The notes below the pieces were generated by a model. It did not search any database. It had not been told where the DNA came from and saw only the letters and a list, made by a program, of their open reading frames with translations. Source: an uncultured Desulfovibrio sp. (GTDB taxonomy: Bacteria; Desulfobacterota; Desulfovibrionia; Desulfovibrionales; Desulfovibrionaceae). From it: a DNA stretch of 13,287 nucleotides. Shown here in pieces: positions 1 to 7,930 of the stretch (within the stretch, counting starts at the first letter, position 1; each line of letters opens with the position of its first letter). The DNA lies in the NCBI GenBank assembly GCA_900553145.1, contig USCL01000085.1, forward strand, positions 1-13,287, read 5' to 3'. Made by a program: the position numbers and the translations under genes.

Positions 1-1
1 C

Positions 2-2440
2 GTGCGGTCGTTCAGCGCCGGAGGGATCGCCGCCGGGCAGAGATCGGCGATCTCCCGGGTGTTCAGGTCGGCGGAAAGCGCGGCGGAGAGCGGCGTGCGG
101 GAGGCGCTGGAACGTGTGGCCGGAGCGCTGCGCTCGGGGGGAAACGTTTTGCTGTACCCCGCCGGAGGGCTTACCCGCACGGGGTACGAGCGGCTCGGCG
201 GCAACCGGGGCGTATACAGCCTGCGCGGCTTGGCCCCGGACGTGCGGCTGGTACTCGTCAGGACGACCGGGCTCTGGGGAAGCTCGTTCAGCTGGGCCCG
301 GGGTACGGCGCCCGACATCCTGAAGGGGCTGGCCCGCGGGGCGTTCAGGCTCCTGCTCAACGGGATATTCTTTATGCCGCGACGGCGCGTGCGGATCGTG
401 CTGGCGGAGCCGGAATTGCCGGGGCAGGCCGATGGGCTGCGCACGCTCAACGAGGCTCTGGAACGCTTCTATAATGCCGATGCGGAACCCGCGCTCGCTG
501 TGCCGTACCATTTTCTGCTTGGTTCCGTGCCGAAGGAACTGCCCGCGCCCGCCGCTCAAACGTCGGATGGGGCAGCCTTGGCGGACGTGCCGAAGGCCGT
601 CCGGGAAAAGGTGCTGGCCATCCTGCGCGAAGAGAGCGGGGTGGAGCCCATCGAAGACACGGCAACGCTCGCCGCCGATTTGGGGATCGACAGCTTATCG
701 CTCATCAATGTCAGCGTGCGGCTTGAGGAAATTTCCGGCCAGCCTATCGAACGGCTTGAAGCGCTGCGCACGGCGGGGGACTGCATCCTCGCGGCGGCCG
801 GGCTCCTCGGCGGGGCCGGGGAAGCCGTTGAACCGCCTGCCGCATGGTTCCCTGCGGGGGAGGCGCACACCCTTTCGGTCCCGGACGGGCGGAATCTGGT
901 GGAAACCGCCTTCCGGCAGGCTATGCGTTTGCCTTCGCGGCTCATGCTTGCCGATGGCGCCGCTGCGCTCTCGGCGCGGGATATGATCATGCGGGCCTTT
1001 GCGCTGGCGTCCTTTATCAAGGCAAAGGCGGGGGGCGAGGAGCGCATAGGCATCATGCTGCCCGCTTCTGCCGCCGCGGTGCTCGCATGGCTCGGGGCGC
1101 TCATGGCCAGAAAGACGCCCGTGATGTGCAATTGGACGAGCGGGGCCGCCAACTTCGCCCACGGCCTTGAGGCGACGGGCGTACGCCACGTCTTTACCTC
1201 GTCCCGCCTGCTGGACAAGCTCGCGGGGCAAGGTTTCCCCGTCGGCGAACACGCCGATGTCTGGGTGGCGCTTGAGGACGCCAAGCGGCTCGCACTCCCG
1301 GCCAAGCTCGGCGCATTCTTCAAGTCCCGCCTGCTGGACGTTCCCGTCCTCGGTGAAACCGTGATCCCGCGCCGCGTGCCGGAAACGGCGGCAATCCTGT
1401 TCACCTCGGGTTCGGAAGCCCTGCCGAAAGCCGTACCGCTCACCCATGCCAATATTCTCGCCAATTGCCGGGATATCGCCGCGGTGCTCAGGATCACGTC
1501 GCATGACGCCATGCTGTCCATGCTGCCGCCGTTCCACTCCCTCGGCCTGACCGGGAACATCGCCTTGCCCTTGGCGTTCGGCCTGCCCGCCGTCTACCAT
1601 GCGAACCCCACGGAAGGGGCGCGGCTTGCGGCCCTGACCCGCCGCTGGAAGCCCACGATCACGGTGGCCCCGCCCACGTTCCTTGACGGTATGCTGAAGA
1701 AGGCCCGCCGGGGAGACCTTGCCTCCCTGCGCCTCGGGTTTGTAGGTGCGGAAAAGTGCCCGGACGGCGTATACGCGGCCTTTGCCGGAGCCGCTCCCGG
1801 CGGCGTCCTGTGCGAGGGCTACGGGGTGACGGAATGTTCCCCGGTGATCAGCGTGAACCGTCCCGAAAGCGTCCGCCCCGGCACTATCGGCCAGCCGCTC
1901 CCGTCCATGAAAACAGCGGTGGTCGCTGCGGAAGGGGAACCCCGCCGCGTGGCCCCGGGCGAAACAGGGATGCTGCTGGTATCCGGCCCCAACGTGTTCG
2001 GTGGATATCTGGGCATGGACGCGGACAAGCAGCCCTTCGTAACCTTTGAGGGCGCGGAATGGTACCGCACCGGGGATCTGGTGAGTGAGGACGCCGGAGG
2101 GTGCCTGACGTTCCGGGGACGCCTGAAGCGTTTCGTCAAAGTCGGCGGTGAAATGATCTCGCTTCCGCAGATTGAGGGCGTGCTCGCGGCAGCCTTCAGC
2201 GGGGAACGCCCGGAGGAATCCGATGAACAGGGCCCCGCGATCGCGGTTGAAAGCGGGGAAGACGGGGCCATCGTCCTGTTCACGACGCTCGGCATCAGCA
2301 AGGAAGAGGCCAATGCCGCGCTGCGGGCTGCGCGCCTTTCCGGGCTGTTCGCCGTCGCCCGTGTGCGGAAGATGGAGTCCATCCCCGTCCTCGGGACGGG
2401 CAAGACCGATTACAAAGCGCTCAAGGCGATGTGCGCCTGA
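2..2440 (+). CDS. Acyltransferase / acyl-carrier / AMP-dependent acyl-ACP ligase fusion (5' partial)
   Basis: Three-part lipid enzyme cut by the left window edge; the frame is open from base 2, so the true start lies upstream. Residues about 1-170 (visible numbering) look like the C-terminal half of a PlsC-type acyltransferase, with the LLYPAGGLTR block near residue 50 in the place of the usual YPEGTRS motif; the HX4D motif must be upstream. Residues about 195-270 are an acyl-carrier-like domain with LGIDSL, where Ser231 would carry phosphopantetheine. Residues about 295-812 are an AMP-binding ligase: P-loop TSGSEALPK (468-476), GYGVTE (606-611), TGDL (690-693), GRLKRFVKVGGE, and the C-terminal GTGK with Lys801. 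E. coli Aas joins acyltransferase and ligase; the carrier domain between them is the extra part. The expected role is to activate free fatty acids and re-acylate lysophospholipid at the inner membrane. Ligase assignment is firm; the exact substrate is inferred. Confidence 0.9.
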   Translation: MRSFSAGGIAAGQRSAISRVFRSAESAAESGVREALERVAGALRSGGNVLLYPAGGLTRTGYERLGGNRGVYSLRGLAPDVRLVLVRTTGLWGSSFSWARGTAPDILKGLARGAFRLLLNGIFFMPRRRVRIVLAEPELPGQADGLRTLNEALERFYNADAEPALAVPYHFLLGSVPKELPAPAAQTSDGAALADVPKAVREKVLAILREESGVEPIEDTATLAADLGIDSLSLINVSVRLEEISGQPIERLEALRTAGDCILAAAGLLGGAGEAVEPPAAWFPAGEAHTLSVPDGRNLVETAFRQAMRLPSRLMLADGAAALSARDMIMRAFALASFIKAKAGGEERIGIMLPASAAAVLAWLGALMARKTPVMCNWTSGAANFAHGLEATGVRHVFTSSRLLDKLAGQGFPVGEHADVWVALEDAKRLALPAKLGAFFKSRLLDVPVLGETVIPRRVPETAAILFTSGSEALPKAVPLTHANILANCRDIAAVLRITSHDAMLSMLPPFHSLGLTGNIALPLAFGLPAVYHANPTEGARLAALTRRWKPTITVAPPTFLDGMLKKARRGDLASLRLGFVGAEKCPDGVYAAFAGAAPGGVLCEGYGVTECSPVISVNRPESVRPGTIGQPLPSMKTAVVAAEGEPRRVAPGETGMLLVSGPNVFGGYLGMDADKQPFVTFEGAEWYRTGDLVSEDAGGCLTFRGRLKRFVKVGGEMISLPQIEGVLAAAFSGERPEESDEQGPAIAVESGEDGAIVLFTTLGISKEEANAALRAARLSGLFAVARVRKMESIPVLGTGKTDYKALKAMCA

Positions 2441-2446
2441 GCTGAC

Positions 2447-2483
2447 GGGAGTGCCTCCCTTGCATATCCGGGGAGGCACTCCC
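2447..2483 (+). terminator. Strong hairpin after the acyl-ligase gene, probable terminator
   Basis: A perfect 13-bp inverted repeat (GGGAGTGCCTCCC at 2447-2459, its complement at 2471-2483) with an 11-nt loop begins 7 bases after the TGA stop. The T-rich stretch only appears about 10 bases downstream (TTTT at 2494-2497), so it is not a textbook intrinsic terminator. It could equally be a 3' mRNA-stabilising stem. It marks the end of the first transcription unit. Confidence 0.6.
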
Positions 2484-2786
2484 ACGACCAGCCTTTTCCT
2501 TTCGTCCCGTGGCGCTTCCGCCCCATAATCCGCTTGGAAACAATGGAAAGTATTGGCCGGGAATGCTCCTTCTCCGCAGGGCGCAAAGCCCGTATCCGGC
2601 TTACATCGGAAAGGATTCCCTTCGCATGCCTTTCCCGTCAAGTGAACGTATTGGAAAGGAGGGGGCGGTCCGGCGGTTTGGGGAGAAGGAGGAGGTTTTC
2701 TGTAGGGAAGCGTCCTCCTCCCCGATTGTCCCGCCGGAGCGGGCTATACAAAAAAAGAAAGGCGCGGTAAGGAATGCGCCATGTTC
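2484..2786 (+). promoter_or_regulatory. Gene-free leader upstream of iaaA with nested GC-rich stem
   Basis: No credible gene in this stretch. It contains a nested stem: outer arms CCGGCGG (2670-2676) and CCGCCGG (2731-2737) enclose inner arms GGAGGAGG (2688-2695) and CCTCCTCC (2713-2720). An A-rich linker (2749-2760) follows, then a small hairpin GGCGC/GCGCC (2761-2765/2776-2780). A CATAAT at 2524-2529 resembles a -10 box but lacks a matching -35, so I do not call a promoter. I do not recognise a known riboswitch. The ordering of stems ahead of a terminator-like hairpin suggests a regulated leader; that is inference. Confidence 0.4.
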
Positions 2787-2814
2787 CGGGAAGGTGTCCC
2801 TTCCCGTCTTTTTT
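2787..2814 (+). terminator. Intrinsic-terminator-like hairpin abutting the iaaA ribosome binding site
   Basis: Arms CGGGAAGG (2787-2794) and CCTTCCCG (2799-2806) form a perfect 8-bp stem with a TGTC loop, followed by TC and six T (2809-2814). The next base begins GGGAGG (2815-2820), the Shine-Dalgarno of iaaA. A terminator in this position would act as a transcription attenuator of iaaA. The alternative is that it ends an upstream transcript and iaaA is transcribed from within or past it. Confidence 0.6.
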
Positions 2815-2828
2815 GGGAGGAAACGTTC

Positions 2829-3818
2829 ATGGTACAGGTCCCTGTTTTGGCTATTCACGGCGGCGCGGGCACGATCAACCGGGAAGCCCTTTCCCCTGAG
2901 GCGGAGCGCGAATACCGCGGCGCTCTCCAGTCCATTCTGGAAAAGGGGCGGGACGCACTGGCCGGCGGGGCCTCCGCCCTTGACGCCGTGACGCTGGCCG
3001 TGTCCCTGCTTGAGGATTGCCCGCTGTTCAATGCCGGGCGCGGAGCGGTCTATACCAGCGCCGAAACCCATGAGCTCGACGCCGCAATCATGGATGGCGG
3101 CACCCTGCGGACCGGCGCGCTTTCGTGTGTGCACGGCGTCAGGAATCCGATCCGGGCCGCCCGCGTGGTCATGGAGCAGTCCCCGCATGTTCTGATGACC
3201 GGCGACGGGGCGATGGACTTCCTCTGCGGGCATGGCGTCGAATTCATGCCCGATGCCTATTTCGATACGGAGCACCGTCTGGCCCAGCTGCATCAGGCAC
3301 AGGCGAAGCAGCCCGGAACGGCGGTCTTGGATCACGACGGCGCGGCTGCGGCGGGCAAGCTTTGCTTCGCCGGGAACCCGCTCGACGAAAAGACGAAAAT
3401 GGGCACTGTGGGCGCGGTGGCGCTGGACAGCCGGGGCAATCTGGCGGCGGCGACCTCGACGGGCGGCATGACCAACAAGCTTCCCGGGCGGGTAGGGGAC
3501 ACGCCCATCGTCGGCGCGGGCTGCTATGCCGATGACGGCGTGGCGGTTTCCTGCACCGGTTCCGGGGAATATTTCATCCGGCTGGTCGTGGGCCACGATG
3601 TCGCGGCGCGCATGCGTTATCAGGGGGCGAGCCTCGAGGACGCCGTGCACGCCGTGCTTGCCCGGGTGGGCGAGCTTGGAGGCACCGGCGGGCTCATCGC
3701 CGTGGACAAGCACGGCCATGTAACGCTGCCGTTCATTTCCGAAGGCATGTACCGGGGATGCGTGCGAGGGGAAGAAACGCCGCTCGTTGCCATTTACGGA
3801 CAGGAAGAAGGCTGTTGA
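2829..3818 (+). CDS. iaaA: Isoaspartyl peptidase / L-asparaginase (Ntn hydrolase)
   Basis: Cytoplasmic N-terminal-nucleophile hydrolase, 329 aa (E. coli IaaA is about 321). It removes isoaspartyl residues from dipeptides and hydrolyses asparagine. The ATG at 2829 is chosen because GGGAGG lies 8 bases upstream and the protein then starts with the family's AIHGGAG block (residues 8-14). The precursor is expected to cleave itself before Thr193 in MGTVGAVA, freeing the nucleophile. The substrate-binding region STGGMTNKLPGRVGDTP (210-226) and TGSGE (243-247) are intact. In E. coli iaaA heads the iaaA-gsiABCD operon; here the same neighbours are kept, but a terminator and promoter separate them, so it is probably its own unit. 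No sign of damage. The in-frame ATG at 2781 lies within the leader hairpin region and is rejected as start. Confidence 0.93.
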   Translation: MVQVPVLAIHGGAGTINREALSPEAEREYRGALQSILEKGRDALAGGASALDAVTLAVSLLEDCPLFNAGRGAVYTSAETHELDAAIMDGGTLRTGALSCVHGVRNPIRAARVVMEQSPHVLMTGDGAMDFLCGHGVEFMPDAYFDTEHRLAQLHQAQAKQPGTAVLDHDGAAAAGKLCFAGNPLDEKTKMGTVGAVALDSRGNLAAATSTGGMTNKLPGRVGDTPIVGAGCYADDGVAVSCTGSGEYFIRLVVGHDVAARMRYQGASLEDAVHAVLARVGELGGTGGLIAVDKHGHVTLPFISEGMYRGCVRGEETPLVAIYGQEEGC

Positions 3819-3943
3819 AAGCAAAAGAAGACGGTCGGCGTTTCCTTTTCTGTATGTCGTTTCCGTCCGTTGCATACGCTTATCCGGAAAGGTGAATGAG
3901 AGCGGTGATTTTGTTCTGTTTTTCACGATAAAGCGGAAAAAAG

Positions 3944-3981
3944 GCATTCTTCCCTTTTTGTAAAGGGGGGAGTGCTTTTTT
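3944..3981 (+). terminator. Intrinsic terminator after iaaA
   Basis: A 14-bp stem with some G-U pairs (arms 3944-3957 and 3962-3975, 4-nt loop) is followed by six T at 3976-3981. A-runs precede it, so it might work in both directions. It ends the iaaA transcript 125 bases after the stop codon and sits directly before the gsi promoter. Confidence 0.75.
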
Positions 3982-3984
3982 CTA

Positions 3985-4015
3985 TTGACAGAACAGGGTC
4001 GTTTAGGCTTCTAAT
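3985..4015 (+). promoter_or_regulatory. Sigma70-type promoter for the gsi operon
   Basis: A perfect -35 TTGACA (3985-3990) and a 5/6 -10 TCTAAT (4010-4015) are separated by 19 bp, slightly long. The site lies just after the iaaA terminator and about 185 bases before the gsiA start. This gives gsiABCD and the downstream peptidases their own start, unlike the single iaaA-gsi operon known in E. coli. No activator site was recognised. Confidence 0.6.
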
Positions 4016-4034
4016 GAACAATCTTGAACGAAAA

Positions 4035-4163
4035 CGAAGGCTGCGGGATTTTCCCCACTCGGTTTTGCCGTTGCAGTAAGGCCCTGCGGGGTCCCTCAGC
4101 CTCGAATTTGTTTCACTAAAGTATAGGCCTTCCGCATCCATCTCTGGGAACCGTTCCGGAAGG
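4035..4163 (+). promoter_or_regulatory. Potentially structured 5' leader of the gsi transcript
   Basis: CGAAGGCTG (4035-4043) can pair with CAGCCTCG (4097-4104), leaving one bulged A, and closes a region holding three short hairpins (GGG/CCC at 4045-4055, CGG/CCG at 4060-4070, CCC/GGG at 4082-4090). A second stem pairs CCTTCCG (4128-4134) with CGGAAGG (4157-4163). It contains no ORF worth calling and no U-tract. It matches no riboswitch I know. Whether it is a functional RNA is untested; the stems are the only evidence. Confidence 0.35.
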
Positions 4164-4201
4164 GGCGGAGTACCGTTAGGTTGGGAATTTTGGAGAAGGG
4201 A

Positions 4202-6094
4202 ATGGGGCCGAGTGACAGAAACGTCCTGGAAGTCCAGGGATTGACCGTCCGCTTCGATACATCGGAACGAAGCGTTGTTGCCGTAAAGGATCTGGGGTTC
4301 CACGTGCAGGCCGGGGAAGTGCTGGCCATCGTGGGTGAATCGGGCTCAGGGAAATCCGTTACGTCATTGTCCATAATGCGCCTCATTGAGCACGGCGGGG
4401 GAACCATCGCCTCGGGGAAGATTTCGTTCACCCGCAGGAACGGCGGCAAGCTCGACCTGTCCAAGGCCGCCGACAGCGTCATGCGCACCATCCGGGGCGG
4501 CGAAATCTCGATGATTTTTCAGGAGCCCATGACCTCCCTGAACCCCGTGTTCTCTGTGGGGACGCAGGTGGCGGAAGCGGTCATGCTCCATCAGGGCCTC
4601 AGCCACGCGGAAGCGGAAGCCGAAGCGCTCAGGATGCTCGAGCTTGTCCGCATCCCTGAAGCGAAGCAAGTCCTCAAGCGGTATCCGCATCAGCTTTCCG
4701 GCGGGATGCGCCAGCGCGTCATGATCGCCATGGCCTTGTCCTGCAAGCCTTCCCTGCTCATCGCCGACGAGCCGACCACGGCCCTCGACGTGACCATTCA
4801 GGCGCAGATCCTCCAGCTCATCCGGCAGTTGCAGGAAGAGATGGGCATGGCGGTCATTTTCATCACCCACGATATGGGCGTGGTGGCCGAAGTCGCCGAC
4901 CGGGTTCTCGTCATGTATCATGGGGAGGCCGTGGAGGAGGGCACCTGCGAGCAGATTTTCCACAGCCCCCGCCATCCCTATACGCAGTCCCTGCTGGCGG
5001 CTGTCCCGCGCCTCGGGTCTATGCGGGGAACCGACGAGCCCGCTCCTTTCCCGCTGCTGCGCGCCACTGACCCCGAAGCCGAACAAATGGGCACCGCCGA
5101 TATGGATGAAACGCCCGGCGGCGCGCCCGGCCCCGCCGTTTCCGCGCCATCCGTGCCGGACGGGCCCGTGCTCAGCGTGGATAAACTGATCACCCGCTTT
5201 GATGTGGAAAACGGTTTCTGGGGGAAAGTCAAACGCCGCGTCCACGCCGTGGAGCAGGTGAGCTTCAATCTTTACCCCGGCGAAACGCTTGGCTTGGTGG
5301 GCGAATCCGGTTGCGGAAAATCCACCATCGGCCGTTCGTTGATCGGGCTCGAAACCCCGCGTTCGGGCAGCATCCTGTTCAACGGGCAGGAGCTCACGCA
5401 TGTGTCCGGCTCCCAGCTGCAAAAGCTGCGGCGGAATATCCAGTATGTGTTCCAAGATCCGTATGCGGCTCTGGACCCCCGCCTTACGGTCGGTTTTTCC
5501 ATTATGGAACCCCTGCTGATCCATAAGATCTGTTCCCGGAAAGAGGCCGAGCGCCGGGTCGGGGAACTGCTGGAGCGCGTCGATCTGGACCCTGCAATGG
5601 CCGTCCGCTATCCGCATGAGTTTTCCGGCGGGCAGCGCCAGCGCGTCTGCATCGCCCGTGCGCTGGCGATGAACCCGGAAATCATCATTGCCGACGAATC
5701 CGTTTCAGCCCTCGACGTGTCCGTGCGCGCCCAGATCATCAACCTCCTTCTGGCCCTCCAGCAAGAATTCCGCATTGCCTTCCTCTTCATTTCCCATGAC
5801 ATGGCTGTCATAGAGCGCGTTTGCCATCGCGTGGCGGTCATGTATCTCGGGCAGATCGTGGAGCTGGGCTCTCGGCGTGACGTTTTCGAAAACCCGTTGC
5901 ACCCCTATACCAAACGGCTCATGTCCGCCGTGCCTATCCCGGATCCTTCGTGCCGCACCATGTCGCACACGCTGCTGACGGGCGAAATCCCGAGCCCTGT
6001 GCGTTCCGCAGACTATGAGCCCGTGGTGGCGCCCCTGAAAGAAGTGAGCCCCGGCCATTTCGTGTCCGAACAGCAAATGGCGAGCTGGTTTTAG
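4202..6094 (+). CDS. gsiA: Glutathione/peptide importer, fused double ATP-binding subunit
   Basis: Cytoplasmic ATPase of a Gsi/Dpp/Opp-type ABC importer, 630 aa (E. coli GsiA 623), with two nucleotide-binding domains in one chain. Domain 1: Walker A GESGSGKS (45-52), Q-loop FQEPMTS, signature LSGGMRQ (165-171), Walker B IADEP, H-loop ITHD. A Pro/Ala-rich linker spans roughly 276-320. Domain 2: Walker A GESGCGKS (367-374), Q-loop FQDP, signature FSGGQRQ (474-480), Walker B IADES, H-loop ISHD. Each domain ends with the oligopeptide-type C-terminal block HPYT. All catalytic positions are present in both halves. The ATG at 4202 has GGAG 6 bases upstream; a TTG at 4181 is less likely. It is first in the gsi operon and partners GsiC/GsiD. 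The fused layout and gene order support Gsi over Dpp, which has two separate ATPases. Confidence 0.93.
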   Translation: MGPSDRNVLEVQGLTVRFDTSERSVVAVKDLGFHVQAGEVLAIVGESGSGKSVTSLSIMRLIEHGGGTIASGKISFTRRNGGKLDLSKAADSVMRTIRGGEISMIFQEPMTSLNPVFSVGTQVAEAVMLHQGLSHAEAEAEALRMLELVRIPEAKQVLKRYPHQLSGGMRQRVMIAMALSCKPSLLIADEPTTALDVTIQAQILQLIRQLQEEMGMAVIFITHDMGVVAEVADRVLVMYHGEAVEEGTCEQIFHSPRHPYTQSLLAAVPRLGSMRGTDEPAPFPLLRATDPEAEQMGTADMDETPGGAPGPAVSAPSVPDGPVLSVDKLITRFDVENGFWGKVKRRVHAVEQVSFNLYPGETLGLVGESGCGKSTIGRSLIGLETPRSGSILFNGQELTHVSGSQLQKLRRNIQYVFQDPYAALDPRLTVGFSIMEPLLIHKICSRKEAERRVGELLERVDLDPAMAVRYPHEFSGGQRQRVCIARALAMNPEIIIADESVSALDVSVRAQIINLLLALQQEFRIAFLFISHDMAVIERVCHRVAVMYLGQIVELGSRRDVFENPLHPYTKRLMSAVPIPDPSCRTMSHTLLTGEIPSPVRSADYEPVVAPLKEVSPGHFVSEQQMASWF

Positions 6095-6320
6095 GATCAT
6101 CCCACAGCAAACGCGCAACGCTTCAAGAGGCCCCGGCGAAGGAGGCTTTTTTGGCGGGCTCCGTTTCGCGGCGGGTCATGCCGCAGCAGGAGCGGTTTTC
6201 AAGCGTTTGGGATGGGGACAGGCCTCGGCCGCCGGAAAATTTCAGGATTGTCCGACGTCCCGTAATGGTGAGGGGCGCCGTCATCAACCCGCCGTTCAGG
6301 CGCATAAGAGAGGAGTACGT
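6095..6320 (+). other. 226-nt gsiA-gsiB gap, no gene seen
   Basis: No supported gene or promoter. A weak bulged stem (AAG..GCC with GGCTT) ending in six T near 6126-6155 might reduce read-through from gsiA. The gap is much wider than other spacings in this operon (1-76 bases elsewhere). GAGAGGAG at 6308-6315 is the gsiB ribosome binding site. A separate signal here could let gsiB be expressed at a different level from gsiA. Confidence 0.4.
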
Positions 6321-7865
6321 ATGTTTTTCTGTAACACGTGGAAAAAAGTGCTTATTGCCGCGGGAATGGTCGTGGCGTTGTGCGCTCCGCAGGCTCATGC
6401 GTCCAAGGACGTGGTGCTTGCCGTCGCCTCGACTCTGACCACGACCGACCCGTGGGATGCCAACGACACGTTGTCCCACGCCTGTGCGAAAACCTTTTAT
6501 GAAGGGCTGTTCGGCTTCAACGAGAAGCTTGAGCTGCGTCCCGTGCTCGCCGAGAGCTACGACGTTTCCCCCGACGGGCTCGTCTATACCTTCCATCTGC
6601 GCAAAGGCGTGAAGTTCCATGACGGCACCGATTTCAACGCCGAAGCCGTCAAAGTCAACTTCGATCGCGTGACCAACCCGGAAAACAAGCTGAAGCGCTA
6701 CAGCCTGTATTCCAACATCGGCAAGACCGAAGTGGTTGATGAGCACACCGCCAAAGTGACTCTGAAGACTCCCTTCTCGCCCTTCATCAACCAGCTCGCG
6801 CACCCTTCCGCGGTCATGATTTCCCCCACCGCCCTCAAGAAGTACGGCAAGGACATCATGTTCCATCCCGTGGGCACCGGCCCTTACAAGTTTGTGGAAT
6901 GGAAGCAGACCGACTACCTCAAGGGTGAGAAGAACGAAAACTACTGGCGTCCCGGTCTGCCCAAGATCGATACGATCACTTGGGTGCCCGTCGTGGACAA
7001 CAACGCCCGTTCCGCGATGATGCGCACCGGCGAAGCGCACTTCACCTTCCCCGTGCCCTATGAGCAGGCCGCTGTTCTGGAAAAGGACGAACACCTCAAT
7101 CTGGTGGCCGCCCCTTCCATCGTGACCCGCTACCTGAACATGAACATGCTCCAGAAGCCGTTTGACGACATCCGCGTGCGTCAGGCCATCAACTACGCCA
7201 TCAACAAGGAAGCCCTCGCCAAGGTGGCTTTCGGCGGTTACGCCTTCCCCTCCGAAGGCCCGCTGCCGCAGGGCGTCGACTACGCCGTCAAGCTCGGCCC
7301 GTGGCCGTATAACCCCAAGAAAGCCAAGGAATTGCTCGTTGAGGCCGGATATCCCAATGGCTTCGAGACGACCCTGTGGTCCGCCTACAACCACACCACC
7401 GGCCAGAAGGTGATCCAGTTCATCCAGCAGCAGCTCGCCCAAGTCGGCATCAAGGCGCAGGTTCAGGCCCTTGAGGCCGGGCAGCGCGTGGAGAAGGTGG
7501 AAAGCCATCAGGATGCCGCCACCGCGCCCGTCCGTCTGTACTATACCGGCTGGTCCTCCTCCACCGGCGAAGCCGACTGGGGCCTGCGCCCGTTGTTCGC
7601 CGGGGACAAGACGCCGCCCTACATGTACAACATCTCCTACTACAAGAACCCCACGGTGGACGCGAACATCATGAAGGCCCTCGGCACCACCGACCGCGCC
7701 GAAAAGACCAAGCTGTACACCGAAGTGCAGGAACAGATCTGGAAGGACGCCCCGTGGGCCTTCCTCGTTACCGAAAAGCTGCTCTACGCGACCAACAAGA
7801 AGCTGACCGGCATGTACGTCATGCCTGACGCCAGCTACTTCTTCGAAGAAATCGATCTGCAGTAA
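6321..7865 (+). CDS. gsiB: Periplasmic glutathione/peptide-binding protein of the Gsi importer
   Basis: Solute-binding protein of the SBP_bac_5 (DppA/OppA-like) family, 514 aa (E. coli GsiB 512). The ATG at 6321 follows AGGAG by 5 bases and gives a classical Sec signal peptide: WKK positive region, hydrophobic core about 10-22, and a cleavage site AHA|S after residue 27. The mature protein begins KDVVLAVAS and carries the family blocks DPWDANDTLS, LAESY, VKFHDGTDFNAEAVK, PVGTGPY and LWSAYNHTTGQKV, which I recall as closely shared with E. coli GsiB. It binds ligand in the periplasm and delivers it to GsiC/GsiD. Codon use is visibly more biased (AAG, AAC, TAC, GGC, CTG) than in flanking genes, consistent with high expression of a binding protein. 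Ligand assignment to glutathione rests on orthology; other short peptides are possible. Confidence 0.92.
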   Translation: MFFCNTWKKVLIAAGMVVALCAPQAHASKDVVLAVASTLTTTDPWDANDTLSHACAKTFYEGLFGFNEKLELRPVLAESYDVSPDGLVYTFHLRKGVKFHDGTDFNAEAVKVNFDRVTNPENKLKRYSLYSNIGKTEVVDEHTAKVTLKTPFSPFINQLAHPSAVMISPTALKKYGKDIMFHPVGTGPYKFVEWKQTDYLKGEKNENYWRPGLPKIDTITWVPVVDNNARSAMMRTGEAHFTFPVPYEQAAVLEKDEHLNLVAAPSIVTRYLNMNMLQKPFDDIRVRQAINYAINKEALAKVAFGGYAFPSEGPLPQGVDYAVKLGPWPYNPKKAKELLVEAGYPNGFETTLWSAYNHTTGQKVIQFIQQQLAQVGIKAQVQALEAGQRVEKVESHQDAATAPVRLYYTGWSSSTGEADWGLRPLFAGDKTPPYMYNISYYKNPTVDANIMKALGTTDRAEKTKLYTEVQEQIWKDAPWAFLVTEKLLYATNKKLTGMYVMPDASYFFEEIDLQ

Positions 7866-7876
7866 TGCCAATGTCA

Positions 7877-7899
7877 GGGCCGGGCGCCATGCCCGGCCC
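7877..7899 (+). promoter_or_regulatory. GC-only stem-loop between gsiB and gsiC
   Basis: GGGCCGGGC (7877-7885) and GCCCGGCCC (7891-7899) form a perfect 9-bp stem with a GCCAT loop, 12 bases after the gsiB stop and 31 before the gsiC start. No U-tract follows, so full termination is unlikely. Such stems after binding-protein genes (as in the malE-malF gap) protect the upstream mRNA and lower permease expression; that role here is inference. Confidence 0.6.
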
Positions 7900-7930
7900 G
7901 CCATTCCGCCTTTCGGCGAGGTTTCAACGG

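Noticed and set aside
695..2641. Long minus-strand open frame (648 codons)
   Set aside because: It lies opposite a clear ligase gene; its residues are rich in Arg/Gly/His with no domain, typical of antisense frames in GC-rich genes.
2781..2828. Upstream ATG extension of iaaA
   Set aside because: It starts within the leader hairpin, has no ribosome binding site, and adds residues absent from the family.
6123..7904. Long minus-strand open frame (593 codons) opposite gsiB
   Set aside because: gsiB is unmistakable by motif and signal peptide; the antisense frame is a product of its biased codons.
7865..7930. Upstream ATG extension of gsiC
   Set aside because: It overlaps the gsiB stop and includes the GC stem-loop; the ATG at 7931 gives the conserved N-terminus.
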